A stretch of 64,000 nt of DNA from Diphasiastrum complanatum. Its lineage: Eukaryota > Streptophyta > Lycopodiopsida > Lycopodiales > Lycopodiaceae. A program made the translations under genes and the position numbers. The DNA is taken from positions 24,054,357 through 24,118,356 of the forward strand of contig CM055113.1 in NCBI GenBank assembly GCA_029204225.1, read 5' to 3'. Shown here one piece after another: positions 1-10,549 of the stretch. The notes beneath the pieces are model-generated. The model saw nothing but the letters and a program-made list of their open reading frames with translations. It was not told the origin of the DNA and ran no database searches. How positions within the stretch are numbered: position 1 is the first letter of the stretch; each line of letters begins with the position of its first letter.

Positions 1-713
1 TGAAATATATTGTTCATCAACGTGCAAAAAGTGGCTGGTGCGTTTGTTAGACCGAATGGCATCACTAGGAACTCGTGACTTCCATACCGCGTTCGAAACG
101 CCGTTTTGTGCTCATCACCTTTAGCTATTCGAATTTGATGATATCCAGATCTGAGATCTATTCGGCTAAAGTATTTGGCATGTTTGAGTTGGTCGAATAG
201 GTCATCAATTCTAGGCATGGGGTACTTGTTCTTGATGGTACTCTTGTTAAGCATACGATAATCCACACACATTCGAAGAGTTTTGTCTGCCTTTTCCACG
301 AACAACACTGGGGCTCCAAAAGGTGAAGCGCTAGGTCTAATAAAACCTTTGTCTATCAATTCACCAAGTTGTCATTTCAGTTCCGCCAACTCTTCTTGTG
401 ACATTCTGTAGGGTGCTCGTGAAGTTGGCTCTGTTCCTGGTACCAACTCAATTTTATGGTCCACTGGTCTTCGAGGAGGTAGCTTAGCTGGGAGTTCCTC
501 CGGGAACACATCGCTAAATTCTTCTAATAGATCTGCCACTTCTTTTGGCAAGTTTTCTTGTCGCACGTTTTTCCCTTCTGGGACTTCTCGACAGATGCAA
601 AGAAAGCACTTTGACCTTTTCCCTTTCGCCATTCTTTTCATCACTAATGCTGCAACCAGATTTTGTTCAATATCGGTATCCTTAGCATTTCCTCTGGGCA
701 GGGCTTTTGTCAA
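1..713 (-). pseudogene. Ty3/gypsy reverse transcriptase, 5' part, cut by the window edge
   Basis: The reverse strand encodes the start of a Ty3/gypsy reverse transcriptase that would copy element RNA into DNA. Visible landmarks are the pre-RT region (FSDVFPEELP, then VDHKIELVPG), then after an in-frame TGA near 375 the RT core: fixed-order motifs [32 protein letters not shown] and [13 protein letters not shown]. The TGA sits where the family normally has Arg or Gln, so it looks like a C-to-T decay of CGA. The catalytic YxDD box would lie beyond base 1. It follows the protease frame directly. The element is inactive as read, though the frame is otherwise well preserved, so the insertion is fairly young. 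Confidence 0.92.
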
Positions 714-1126
714 ATTTGTCCCTTATAATCCAAGAGGACCAAGTTTGAGCTCCTACCCAAAACTGCGATACAGTGTTCATTTAACCAAGGGAGGCCCAAA
801 ATCACATCAAAGGCATCCATCTCTAAAATCACAAAGCTAAGTTTAGCCTTCCATCTTCCAATCTGCACCGGGATGTTCAATGTCGCTTTGTCTGCATCTA
901 GTGCTCCCTTCGCTGTTTCTACCTTGAGAGTAGATGTAACGTTCCTGGTCGGCAAGCTGAATTGTTCCACTACGCTCCTTGAGATATAGTTATGTGAAGC
1001 TCCGGAGTCGATCATGAAATCTGACTTCCTCCCCACGATCTTTCCTGATAAGAATAACAATCTTGAACCAATCTTGGGGGTTGCCCCATGGAAGTTCCTT
1101 TCCATACTTGTGCGTCGTTCACTCAT
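710..1126 (-). pseudogene. Ty3/gypsy retropepsin-like aspartic protease
   Basis: This 138-codon frame carries the retroviral-type aspartic protease of the same gypsy element. The active-site triad lies in MIDSGASHNYIS, preceded by a short basic N-terminus. The downstream ILGLPWLNEH segment is the typical flap-distal motif of plant gypsy proteases. It overlaps the RT frame by four bases. A normal gag of 300 or more codons should precede it, but only about 700 bp separate this frame from the primer-binding site, so gag is missing or reduced to unrecognisable leader. The function would be processing of the Gag-Pol polyprotein. Confidence 0.85.
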
Positions 1127-1359
1127 AAATGTAAGCTCCTCTCACAACTCCCAACTAGATCAGATCACCTGGATCAAAAGAAGTAGTCAGGGATAATTCA
1201 GGTCCAGGCAAGCACACCACAAACGAACATACCAACCAAAGCTAAACAGAGGATCCCTCTCAAGTCACATTCCCCTTGAGACCGGACGTAGGATCTTTGC
1301 CTAGTCGCGCCCACACAAATCTATCACAGAATTAGCCCACGGGGAAACATCCATCCAAC

Positions 1360-1810
1360 CATCCGTGCTTTCACCATTAAGCAGCACATTGCCTCAGTCA
1401 CGCCCCACCACTTTTTGGTCGATAGCCCTTATAGCTAAACGATCGGCAGCTATCCCGCACCGGCAGCTAACCACCCGTGCTTTACACCCGAATTCGAGCA
1501 GCATCTCTGTATCAATGGTTAACCCGTACAGTTCGAATATGTCGCCCCGCACCCCACAAGGTACAGATCGTGCTTTCACCTACCTAGGCAGCACTTTGCC
1601 TCATCCATCCTACGTGCAGACAGCGCCAGGCCCGAACCGCGAGAACTGACCGTGCTTACACCTCGAGGGCAGCACTTTGACTCATCAAGTCCCCCGTTCT
1701 GCCGACCACGCCGACCGTGGACGCACCCGTGCTTACACTGTGGGCAGCATCTTGCGCAACGGTTGTCCTGACAAATCCCAAAAACGTGGCCATCCCTGTG
1801 AGACTTGCGT
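1360..1810 (-). repeat. Degenerate tandem repeat in the gypsy leader
   Basis: Five imperfect units begin CCGTGCTT and continue with about 15 variable bases and then GCAGCAC(T/A)TTGCCTCA. They start near 1362, 1476, 1569, 1651 and 1728, with spacing shrinking from about 114 to 77 bp. The block is clearly more GC-rich than its surroundings. It lies between protease and primer-binding site of the reverse gypsy element, so it belongs to the internal 5' leader where gag would be expected. The open frames across it look incidental. Confidence 0.65.
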
Positions 1811-1826
1811 AGCTGACCGGCTAGTC

Positions 1827-1839
1827 GGCTCTGATACCA
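1827..1839 (-). promoter_or_regulatory. Primer-binding site for initiator tRNA-Met (gypsy)
   Basis: Read on the minus strand this is TGGTATCAGAGCC, complementary to the 3' end of plant initiator tRNA-Met including CCA. It primes minus-strand DNA synthesis. Two bases separate it from the LTR end (CAACA) at 1842. Confidence 0.85.
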
Positions 1840-1841
1840 CA

Positions 1842-2759
1842 TGTTGCGCCGGCGCCTCAAAGGGCGCTGGGACTTGAGCGGTTTCCCCAACACGTGCTTA
1901 AGTCTAACATTCATCCATCATGCACTTACATAAAAGCCAACTCAGAAACGTAACAAGCTTAACCATTCTGACTTAAGAAAACTGGAATCCCAACCAACCC
2001 GAAAGCCAACTCAGAATCCGTCCCCAAAAGGTAACCAAAGGCAAAGACAAGCCACACATGAAATCCAAGGCATAGTGGTCACCAAACTGACCAATTGGCA
2101 TAGCGGCAAGCCCCATGTCGATGACAGGGACCCTTAGGCGCCAGCGACGCAAAAAGGTTGTAGTAAGGGTCCTTCCACTTGGACCAGTCCCGGAGGCGAA
2201 ACCGAAATGGTAATCATCCCCAAGGATCAACTTTATTAGATTTGGAAGAGGTTACATTCATACATAGACTGACCGGTCTCGGGGCCACCAACACGTGCTG
2301 GGCATTGTGCCTGGCTCGTGCTGGTAGAGGGAGCTGAGACCTGGCGACTGGATTCCTGGCGCTGGTTGAGCTGCCCAAGTTTCTGTCTGCCGAACTCCCC
2401 CTATAGTTCTGCTGTGATTCGGCGCACCCCCTCTTTTCTGAAACATAGTGCTTTCTAGTAAAGCACGCTTTTTGGGACTTAGTTTTTATTTTGCTGATTA
2501 AGCCTGGCAAGCCTGGCAGAATCAGTCTGGCTCCCGGACATGGGTCCCGGGAGCCGTTCCGGTGGCAGATGCAACTTGCTTCCTGACTAGGCCATGACTC
2601 GAGCTCCAGAGCTAGCTCATGACTTGTGACTACTTGACTGGCTCACCACAGGTCGGAGGCTCAGTCCTTGACGTTCTAACTTGCTCTGGGACTTTAGGGA
2701 GTGTCACCCCTTAGAGTCTTACAGGGCACGTTGGGTGCATCTGAGTCAGCTTTACAACA
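1842..2759 (-). mobile_element. Probable 5' LTR of the reverse gypsy element
   Basis: The inner edge is clear: the sequence next to the PBS starts TGTTG on the plus strand (CAACA on the minus strand). The outer edge is inferred from the matching CAACA at 2755-2759, giving an LTR of about 918 bp with TGTTG...CAACA ends. The second LTR lies outside the window, so the boundary cannot be tested here. Inside, 2529-2555 forms a perfect 9-bp GC stem (GGCTCCCGG / CCGGGAGCC) with a 9-nt loop. Short frames inside the LTR are not convincing genes. Confidence 0.5.
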
Positions 2760-2890
2760 GGAAATGTGCCCCTCTACTAGGAGGATGGAAGGATGATGCA
2801 TCCAAACTCTGCCATTTTGTTGCTTGTTGTGTACAAGTGGCATTACCTCAAGGAGGCTATGCTATTTTGTGATTGCAGGATTTTTGGAGC

Positions 2891-4280
2891 TCAAGCATCA
2901 GCAATACAAGATGATGTGTCGATGTGCTCCAAGTAGATTTCCCCTCCAATGAGCTTCTCTCTCACAAAGTGATGTGCAACTTCGATATGCTTGCTCCTTG
3001 CATGGAATATTGGGTTGTTGACAAGGGCTTGAGCTGAAATGTTGTTGCACATGATCATAGGTAGATCCTCTTCCATGATTATCTTTAGCTCCACTAGTAA
3101 CCTCTTGATCCAAAGCACTTCCTTTGTTGGTGTAGTGAGTGCTTTATACTCAACTTCACAAGATGAGAGTGATACAGTATCTTGCTTTTTGGAAAGCCAA
3201 GATATCAAGTTTCCTCCAAGATATATGACATAAGCACTTGTAGATTTTCGATCTGCTCTATCACTTGCAAAATCTGAGTCAGAATAACCAACAATAGAAA
3301 GATCTTCACTTTTATACAATAAACCATAATCAAAAGTTGAAGATATACATCTAAGCACTCTCTTGGCCATTTTCCAATGATAAATAGTAGGATTTTGCAT
3401 AGCCTGGCTCAACTTATGAACACTAAAGCTTATGTCAGGTCTAGTTATTGTGAGCCAAATTAAGGAGCCAATAAGACTCCTAAAAAGTGTGATGCCCACG
3501 AAGGATCTTTCATCACCTTTGTTGGGGTCTTTTACATTTTGCTCCATAGGAGTTTCTATACTCTTACAATCTAACATATTGAACTTTTTTGACATTGAAA
3601 GAGCATACTTGGATTGACATACAAAAGTTTTATCTTTAAGAAAGTCAATCTCTAATCCTAGAATGTAGTGAATTTTTCCAAGATCTTGCATCTTGAAATC
3701 TTTTCCAAGTGCAATCTTGGTTTTCTCAACTAACTTGATACAACTTCCTGTTAGAATGATATCATCAACATAGATAAGAAGGATGACAATATCTTTATCA
3801 AAGAACTTGATATACAAGGAAGGATCATAGCTACTAAAATTAAATCCTAGTGACTCAAGAAAGGTGTTAAGTCAAGAATACCATGACCTTGGACCTTGCT
3901 TTAGTCCACATAGACTTTTGAAGAGCAAGCAAACTTTGTCTTTGTCATGGATGAACTCAATAGGCTGATCCATATAAATCTCTTCTTCTAGATATCCGTT
4001 TAAAAATGCATTAGAGATATCTAATTGGAGAACTTGCCAATTGAAAAAATAAGCAATAGAAATTATGATTCTAATTGATACCATCTTTGCAACTGGAGCA
4101 AAAGCCTCCTCATAATCAAGTCCTTAAACTTGAGCAAAACCTTAAGCACAAAGTCTAGCGTTGTACTTGTTTATTGTGCCATCTTGATTATACTTGACTC
4201 GAACGTTCTTGCAACCAATGGTGTGCTTGTTGGATGGAAGATCCACAAGCTCCCATGTCTTGTTGGCCATCAAAGCATCA
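2891..4280 (-). pseudogene. Copia reverse transcriptase and RNase H
   Basis: The RT begins with the conserved VLQLDISNAFLNGYL and CGLKQGPRSWYS blocks (4084-3872), breaks, and resumes at 3817 with the catalytic LIYVDDIIL box. RNase H follows with VGYSDSDFASDRADRKS, SWLSKKQDTVSLSS and HARSKHIEVAHHFV. The frame ends at CIADA (2891), just short of the LTKAL block that normally closes copia Pol. It is part of the preceding element; the function would be reverse transcription in particles. Confidence 0.92.
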
Positions 4281-5700
4281 TATTCCTCCTTCATGGCAAG
4301 GTTCCATATTCTTTCGAGTTGAGTGCATCATATACATCCTTTGGCTCCTCATGTGAAATAAAATAAGCACAATTAGTGGAGTTGATTTCCACTTGCTTGC
4401 CTCTATCTTCATAAGTAAGCCTCCTAGGCTTGGATCTTTCTCTTTGAGATCTCCTTGGTGAAAATATTCGAGGTGAATCCTCCTCAATTCTCGGCCCCAT
4501 CTCTCCATGATAGTCTTCAAGGGTGATGATTGGAGTATCTTTGTGAGAATCTTTGAACTCGCCCCCTCAAGAATGTATTTTTGATTCTCATGAAATATAA
4601 CATCCCTACTCTCAATTGTAGTTGAGGTAGAGGGAACATAGATTCTGTAAGCTTTCTTGTTGGATGCATATCCAACCATGATCCCTTGAATTAGGATCAT
4701 CTCTTTTCCTTGTTTCCAAGGGCACATGAACAAAGCAAGCACAACCAAATATTCTAAGGTGATCTACCTTAGGTTTTTTCTTAAACAAGACTTTGAAAGG
4801 TGATTTTCCAGCAAGTGCATTGTGAGGTAATCTATTGCACAAATAGTTTGAACAATTTATAGCTTCACCCCAATATTCAATAGGCAAAGAAGCTTCAACT
4901 CGGATTGCTTTAGCACATTCACATAAAGATCTGTTTTTCCTCTCAGCAACTCCATTTTGAGATGGAGAATAAACACAAGAAAACTCTCTTTTTATTCCTT
5001 CACCTTCTCAGTATTCATAAAACTTGTTGGAGATGTATTCACCTCCTCCATCACATGTTAAAGCTTTATCTTTGAGAGAAAACTGTTTCTCAACATAAGC
5101 TTTGAAGATTAAGAAATGATCAAATACCATAGCTTTTGAAGAAAGTAGATACAACCAAGTATATCTAGTAAAGTCATCAATAAAGGTGACAAAACATGTT
5201 GCACCACCAATACTTTTAGAAGAGAAAAAATGTACATCCAAGTGTATAAGCTCCAAAGGATGAGTATTCTTGATAAAAGACTTTTGATATGGCTTTCTAT
5301 GTGATTTTGCAATAGCACAAGCCTTGCAAGGCTTGAAATCTTTGGAAAGAGATTTTGGAAGACCAATAGCCTTCACTTTCTTGACTATAGAAGAGATAGA
5401 TTTAAAGTTAGGATGTCCCAACCTTCTATGCCATAACTCCTCCTTAGATAACAAAGCAACTTCACAAAGGTTTGCATTCTCATAAAAATTCAACTTAAAA
5501 ATTCCGCCACATCTAGATCCATCAGCTAGGATCTCATCATTTTTCTTGATAAAGCAAGTATTGGAGTTGAACTTAACATCACAGCCATTATCAAGCAACT
5601 TTCCCACACTAATCAAGTTCTTTGTAAGATTTGGAATAAAAAGAACATTAGAAAGTGCGAGAACTTTTGAAGAAGCAAGTTTCAGTGGAATGTTGCCAAT
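4280..5700 (-). pseudogene. Copia integrase (pre-integrase zinc finger and DDE core)
   Basis: After a frameshift the frame resumes with protease C-terminal sequence, then the GAG-pre-integrase HHCC finger (ELWHRRLGHPNF ... CKACAIAKSH). The rve core shows the first Asp in LIHLDVHF, the second in TCDGGGEY and the Glu in GVAERKNRS. There is a stop after FYEY (5008) and a frameshift in the region encoding ETRKR (about 4700). The DPNS...NLCSLYL tail near 4612-4710 is out of frame. The linker to RT follows with KPRRLTYEDRGKQ near 4400. The catalytic residues survive but the chain is broken. Confidence 0.9.
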
Positions 5701-5705
5701 TCCTT

Positions 5706-6776
5706 CTATAGAACACTCATGATCATTAGTAGTGTAAATAGATCTCTTGAGTCCTTTGTAAGTACAATTGAGTCAAATGACTCCTTTGAACAGCACGTAT
5801 GTGAAGCAACTCCACTATCTATGTACCAAGCTCCATCTTTCTTGAAAGGTGATGAAGAAAAATTGGACACCATAAGTGATCCTTCTCCATCACTTGCAAC
5901 AGAATCTTCTTCAATCTCTTTGGAGAGATTAGCTTGCTTGAGTTGGTTTTTCTTCTTAAAGCAATTAGAGGCATAGTGCCCCTTCTTGCCACAGAAGAAA
6001 CACTTCACTTTCTTCTTCTTGGTCTTTGAAGTAGGGGGATGAGATGAATCATTATCTTCACCATCTTTGTCTTGATCTTTGGCTTTGTCTTTGTTGGATG
6101 CTTGAGAGAACTGGTTCTTACTCCTTCCTTTATGCTTGTCTTTGACAAAGAGGGCTTTTTCACTTCCACCATGCTCGAGTTTATTCATCTTGGAAAGTTT
6201 ATAGCTTTGCCTAGATTCTTCAGAAGTAAGAATTCCCTGGAGAGTTTCTAAATTAGGCAACTCCTCCTTAATGGCAAAAGACTGAACAAGATTATCATAG
6301 TCATCTTTCAAGCCATTTAAAATGACTTGAACTAGCTCATCTTGGTTAATAGTAACACCAACACAGGAAAGCTCTCTATGTAAATCTTTAAATCTCAGAA
6401 CATATTTTGATGCACTTTTTCCACTTCTTTGGAAACTTTGGAAAATCTGATTCCTAAGAATGAGTATTCTAGAAGTATTCTTTGCTCCATAGATGGACTT
6501 AAGTGCATCCCAAGCTTCATTGGCTGTAGTGCAAGATCCTATCTCTCTCAAAATTTCATTAGAGACATTCATCTTAATGTAATGTAGAGCCATTCTAGCT
6601 CTCTTCCTATACTTAGGAATTTCAGCCTGTGCTTGAGGCTCCTCTTCAACACCAAGCACAATATCCATAACATCCTGGAGTATTAAAATAGACTCCATTC
6701 TGAACTTCCAAATTGAGTAATTAGAAGTATTTAGTCTTTCATTTGCTTCTAGAAGATATCCTCCTAGAGGTGCCAT
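5706..6776 (-). pseudogene. Copia Gag with zinc knuckle and start of protease
   Basis: A 356-codon frame begins MAPLGGYLL, then the copia gag signature (LNTSNYSIWKFRM), the UBN2-like helical capsid region, and a CX2CX4HX4C knuckle (CFFCGKKGHYASNC) at about residues 263-276 preceded by a lysine-rich tract. Protease begins at WYIDSGVASHTCC; the family norm is DSGAS, so an inserted Val disturbs the active-site turn. The frame is lost shortly after. Gag forms the virus-like particle and binds RNA in the cytoplasm. The start is placed at the only Met ahead of the conserved N-terminus. Confidence 0.92.
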
Positions 6777-7378
6777 TTAGTTGAAGACTTCTTAGTTATT
6801 GGACAGCAATATGTTTGAGCTTGTTCCAATTAGACTTAAAGTTGCTGCTCTCTTTCACTATAGGTATTTTCAAGGATATTCTACCTTCCTATGTGAAACA
6901 CTTGCAACTGTATTTGAGATGGATCTCAAATATTCCACAAGACAAGATTATCTAGATCAGACACACAAAGTGGATTGAGACACTTTGGCTAGTTTGAATC
7001 CTACTTTTGGCACGTGTGAAATGCTTCAAAAGAAAACACTATTGACACTCAGAAGGCTCAAAGGGTGTTCAATTACTTCAAACTTAGTCTTGATCTTCAG
7101 TCTCTTGTGTAGGATGCTTAAAACAATGGATTATGAACAAAGCAAGGTTGAATCAAATCAAAATGATGTCACTCGGATTTTGGACCTATCCCTATCCTCT
7201 TTAAGAGCTGATAACTCTTGATAGACACATCAGATTGATTTGGTTTCAATTTCTATGGAAAGTACATAGGCCAAACTTGGCATTTTGCATTTATGGACAA
7301 CATACTGGCATGGTATAATATTTGTAGCAAGCCTAAAATCAAGATGGATTATTTTTCCATTTCAACACTAATGGCATA
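6777..7378. other. Probable leader remnant of the 2.9-6.8 kb copia element
   Basis: No gene is seen. The stretch lies directly upstream of the reverse gag start, where a 5' leader, PBS and LTR would be expected, but I found no initiator tRNA-Met PBS. The 78-codon plus-strand frame at 6985-7221 resembles nothing I know. Confidence 0.5.
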
Positions 7379-7650
7379 AGGGCAAGGCCGAGGCCTAAGG
7401 GCTAAGGGTTAAGGGCCAAGTGCTAATGCTAACGGCCGAGGGCTAAGGGCTAAGGGTTAAGGGCCAAGTTCAATTGCTAAGGACTAAGGGCCAAGGGCTA
7501 AGGGCCTAGGGACAAGGGCCAAAGGCTAAGGGTTAAGGGGAAGTGCTAAGGCTAAGGACTGAGGGCTAAGATCCTAGGGGCAAGGGGCAAGGGCCAAGGC
7601 CAAGTGCTATGGGGGAAGGGCCACTGGCTAAAGGCCAAGATCTAAGGGCT
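7379..7650 (+). repeat. Degenerate GGGCTAA-type G-rich minisatellite
   Basis: About 270 bp of imperfect heptamer to octamer units of the form GGGCTAA, GGGTTAA, GGGCCAA and GGGACAA, strongly purine- and G-biased on the plus strand. It resembles a degenerate telomere-like repeat (plant telomere TTTAGGG), but the units vary and CT or CC often replace TT. Several runs of four G-triplets with 4-5 nt spacers make G-quadruplex folding likely. It lies just upstream of the DUF7869-like locus. Confidence 0.85.
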
Positions 7651-7790
7651 AAGTTAGTTTTATAATTTTGTTATAGTTTTATATATTTGCTAATTGTAGT
7701 TATATTACAGTTTCATAATTTTGTTATACTTTCAATAGCATTGCAAATCCTAACATAAAGTGTACTTATAATTTTTTCTCAAGTCACTAC

Positions 7791-8069
7791 ATGGACTGCT
7801 CAAGAGAAGATGCTCCCGTTGTTTTATTTTTTCAGAAAGAGGCAGTTGCATTTGGAAATGTCTTAACTGCTGAATCAAATGGAACATGTTTTTTCAGAGA
7901 AGTTGGTACGGATAAAAGTGTGGTCCTAATTTCAAAGGTGTTTAAAATGGATTGTCCCTTGCCATACCCTCACAATGATTTTGATCTCCTGGGAGACGTT
8001 TACAACTATATTTCCATCGATCCCATTGCAAAAAAGATTTGTGGGATAATGCAAATATTGTTGACATGA
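7791..8069 (+). pseudogene. DUF8039-like N-terminal segment of the DUF7869-type locus (tentative)
   Basis: A 92-codon frame begins MDCSREDAP and contains VAFGNVLTAESNG, a Cys-Phe turn, LISKVFKMDCPLPYP and a DLLGDVYNYISIDP ending. This pattern (an 'A-x-G-x-V' strand followed by 'D-x-P-L-x-x-P' and 'G-D-x-x-x-x-I-x-x-P') reminds me of the plant DUF8039 domain found next to transposon genes; that is recall, not a search result. It is followed at 8407-8868 and 8942-9718 by frames of what looks like one decayed multi-exon gene. Translation may start elsewhere. Confidence 0.4.
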
Positions 8070-8406
8070 ATGAACTTGTTCTTGTCAACTGTCCATTATA
8101 CAACATTGATGACATTGTTGATTTTATGGACTTCAAGGGGTAGTCATTTGCACTACCAAACTCAAAGGCTACTATCCTAGTCAAAAAAATCTGCTCATTA
8201 TTGTGAAGTTGACTTCAATTACAACAAAAGGAAATATTGTGAATGCCATGGCAGATGACCCGAGACCCTTTCTATACACAAAACCAAACAATGATTTGGT
8301 GTTTGTCAAAACTGTCTTAAAATAAAAACATGTATCGTTTACTGAACCATTAAGTGAGTGCTTTACATATTATTCTAATGGTTCAAAAAAGAGCAACATC
8401 AAGAAA

Positions 8407-8868
8407 ATGTTGGGCCAGCCTCATGGTTCAAAAAGAGTTAGCATCCAAAAAACGTCGACAAGAGCAGTCTATAATTCAGATTATGTGAGTGGTGGGGAAG
8501 ATGTCAAAAACAGATCCGCCGACTGCAATACAATTGTAAGATTAAATAACTATAACTCGGATATCTTGATAGAAATCAAACATATTTCTCATAATCGCAA
8601 TATGTCAAGATCAATGAACTCAGATATCTTAACAGATGTTGAGGATGTGGTCACTTGTAATATATCTACATCAACATACAACTCGAATATTCTGACAAGC
8701 GTGGAGGATGTTGGAGAGGCTGTTGATAACAACAAAAATAAAAGACATCATTTTGAAATCGGCATTCAAACAAAACGTACACCGACTTCGTCAATTTTGG
8801 CAAGTGCAAATGCATCCACCCGATGTAATTCAGATTTTTCAAAATTCGATTTCGATGAACATGATTAG
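8407..8868 (+). pseudogene. Unrecognised ORF with repeated Asn-Ser-Asp-Ile-Leu blocks
   Basis: This 153-codon frame is not recognised. It contains three or four imperfect blocks of the form (Y/M)NSDILxxVEDV at about residues 22-32, 47-55, 77-87 and 91-101, suggesting internal duplication of roughly 15-25 codons. It is rich in Asn, Ser and Asp, probably unstructured. It lies in the same orientation between a DUF8039-like and a DUF7869-like segment, and may be the linker of that gene. Confidence 0.35.
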
Positions 8869-8941
8869 ACAGACAAAATATTGCATGAATCAGATGCTAA
8901 TATGACAAACGATCCTACAAGATCAAGGTAGTCACAATCAG

Positions 8942-9718
8942 ATGAAAATTTTGAAGATTAGAGGGCAATCAATTTTTGAAAACACATGTTTGTGGGGTAT
9001 TGGTTCATGGATTTTGTTCTGTGATGTTTGGATTGATACCTTGCATGCTCATGATAACAATCAAGTTGCCATATCAATAATGCGAGCAATAAGAAAGATA
9101 CAAGCATCACGTGGTAACTTACCTCCGATCTTACGAATTCAAGTTGACAATTGTTGGAGGGAGAACAAGAAAAAATTTATTTTTGGTCTTTGTTGTATGT
9201 TAGTGGCACATAACATCTTCCAAAAGGTAGAAATGGGATTTATTTTGGTTGGCCACACACATGAAGACATAGATCAAGTTTTCAGTGTCATATCCAGGGC
9301 TTTGAAGTCCAAATCAGTTCATACAATGCCATATATGCTAGCACGAATTGGTGGAAAGATAGGTGGCGGTCGTATCGAAAACACTAAAGTAGAAATACTG
9401 GAACAAATGGTAGACTGGAAACAATTTATAGATCCTTGTATTGCTCAAAGAAATGACGACTTAGAAGGACACACCAATCCTCACTATTTTTGTTTTCAAA
9501 TGATGAATGGTGAGCAAACCATGCAATGGAAATACTATTCTAATGATGGAGACAACGCATGGAGTGAACCTTTCAAATTGTTGCAGTGTGTACCTTCAAA
9601 CGATGAAACCATCTTTCTAGCATCCACAAAGGATTTGAATTCAGATGAAATGAAAGGAATAATGTCCTTTATTGATTATTTGCAATTCATGATGCATCAA
9701 CTACAATCTCTAAGTTGA
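8942..9718 (+). pseudogene. DUF7869-like protein core
   Basis: A 258-codon frame with the hallmark blocks of the plant and animal DUF7869 family: LRIQVDNCWRENKKKFIFG (residues about 63-81) and MGFILVGHTHEDIDQVFSVI (about 100-119). The conserved Asp-Asn and His-Thr-His-Glu-Asp groups look like metal-binding or catalytic positions, but I know of no established function; these genes are often TE-associated. A downstream frame (9841-10549) supplies the usual C-terminus. The N-terminal part of the domain is not visible in frame, and no introns were resolved, so I treat the locus as decayed. Confidence 0.72.
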
Positions 9719-9840
9719 CAATTTTTCACATGTCTTTGGATTCGTATGCCAAGAGTCACTAACCCAGCAACGTCATTACATAAATTGCCTCTCCATCAAT
9801 CTCTCGCTCAATTCATATATGATCTGTCTATGAAACATCA

Positions 9841-10549
9841 TTGTCACCCATATTTGTTCTCAACAAATATAATATATCTCTATTGAGTGCTTTTGTAATT
9901 AGGTCTATGGTCATGTTTGGGTATTTGAAGAAAAGGTATTTGCTCCTTGACATCCAACTGCAAACCACAAAACTTGTCGAATATCTTTCCAAACAAAAGA
10001 TGTTGTCAGGATCAATGTATAGCCAAGAGGTTTTTTGGCCACAATCCTTGCCAACCACTTTCGATTCATCTATATCAACTTCGATCATTGAAGTTGAAAT
10101 GGATGTAGAGTTATTACCCCGGAGGTTTTGTGGGCGAAAAGCTGATGCACCTCTGGTTGAAGTCATCCCACGTAGAGAAGTTGTGTTGGAAAAGTTTGTT
10201 GCAATGCAGCCTCCAGATGAAGATGTTGTGGAGGGTTCCATACCTATTTGGGTGGCAAAAGTTGTCGAAGTGAAAAAAAACTCAAAAGGCTTGGCCACAG
10301 AGTTTAAAGCATTATGGTACGAACCAAAATCTAATCAAAGATGTAGAAACCAGACAAGTTGACAACTTGGAGCTGTACAAAAATTGCTTAGAGAAAGAAT
10401 GGATTCCGAACAACAACGGACCACAATATATGGATGTAGATATTGTTGTTCATGCATGGAAATCAAAGGCGAAAAAAACAATCAAGGCACACATCAAAGA
10501 ATACTTGTCCAAATTATCCGATGAATGTGCAGTTGATATTGATGAGTAG
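9841..10549 (+). pseudogene. C-terminal region of the DUF7869-type protein, frameshifted
   Basis: Two frames (9841-10362 and 10367-10549) together look like the C-terminal region of DUF7869 proteins: a spacer with EVFWPQSLP, then FVAMQPPDEDVVEGSIPIWV, LATEFKALWYEP, LYKNCLEKEWIPNN and a final VVHAWKSKAKK segment. The 'AMxPxDEDxxEG-PxWV' and 'WYEP' blocks recur in plant members as I recall them. The frame changes near 10340-10366, and a lysine- and aspartate-rich tail ends at 10549. Confidence 0.55.

Larger units (their letters stand above)
2891..6776 (-). mobile_element. Ty1/copia element, reverse, gag to RNase H, both ends lost
   Basis: Domain order on the minus strand is gag, zinc knuckle, protease, GAG-pre-integrase, integrase core, reverse transcriptase, RNase H, which is the Ty1/copia order. 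The reading frame is interrupted by several stops and frameshifts (near 5700, 5008, 4890, 4280 and 3860). The 3' end stops abruptly at CIADA, five residues into the conserved C-terminal block, where unrelated sequence begins at about 2890. No LTR or PBS is recognised between 6777 and 7378. Its proteins are closely similar in wording to those of the 20.2-28.0 kb elements, so it belongs to the same lineage. Confidence 0.93.

Noticed and set aside
1394-1914. Minus-strand frames with Cys/His-rich stretches that hint at a zinc protein
   Set aside because: They follow the tandem GTGCTT/GCAGCAC units of the gypsy leader and show no regular Cys-His spacing.
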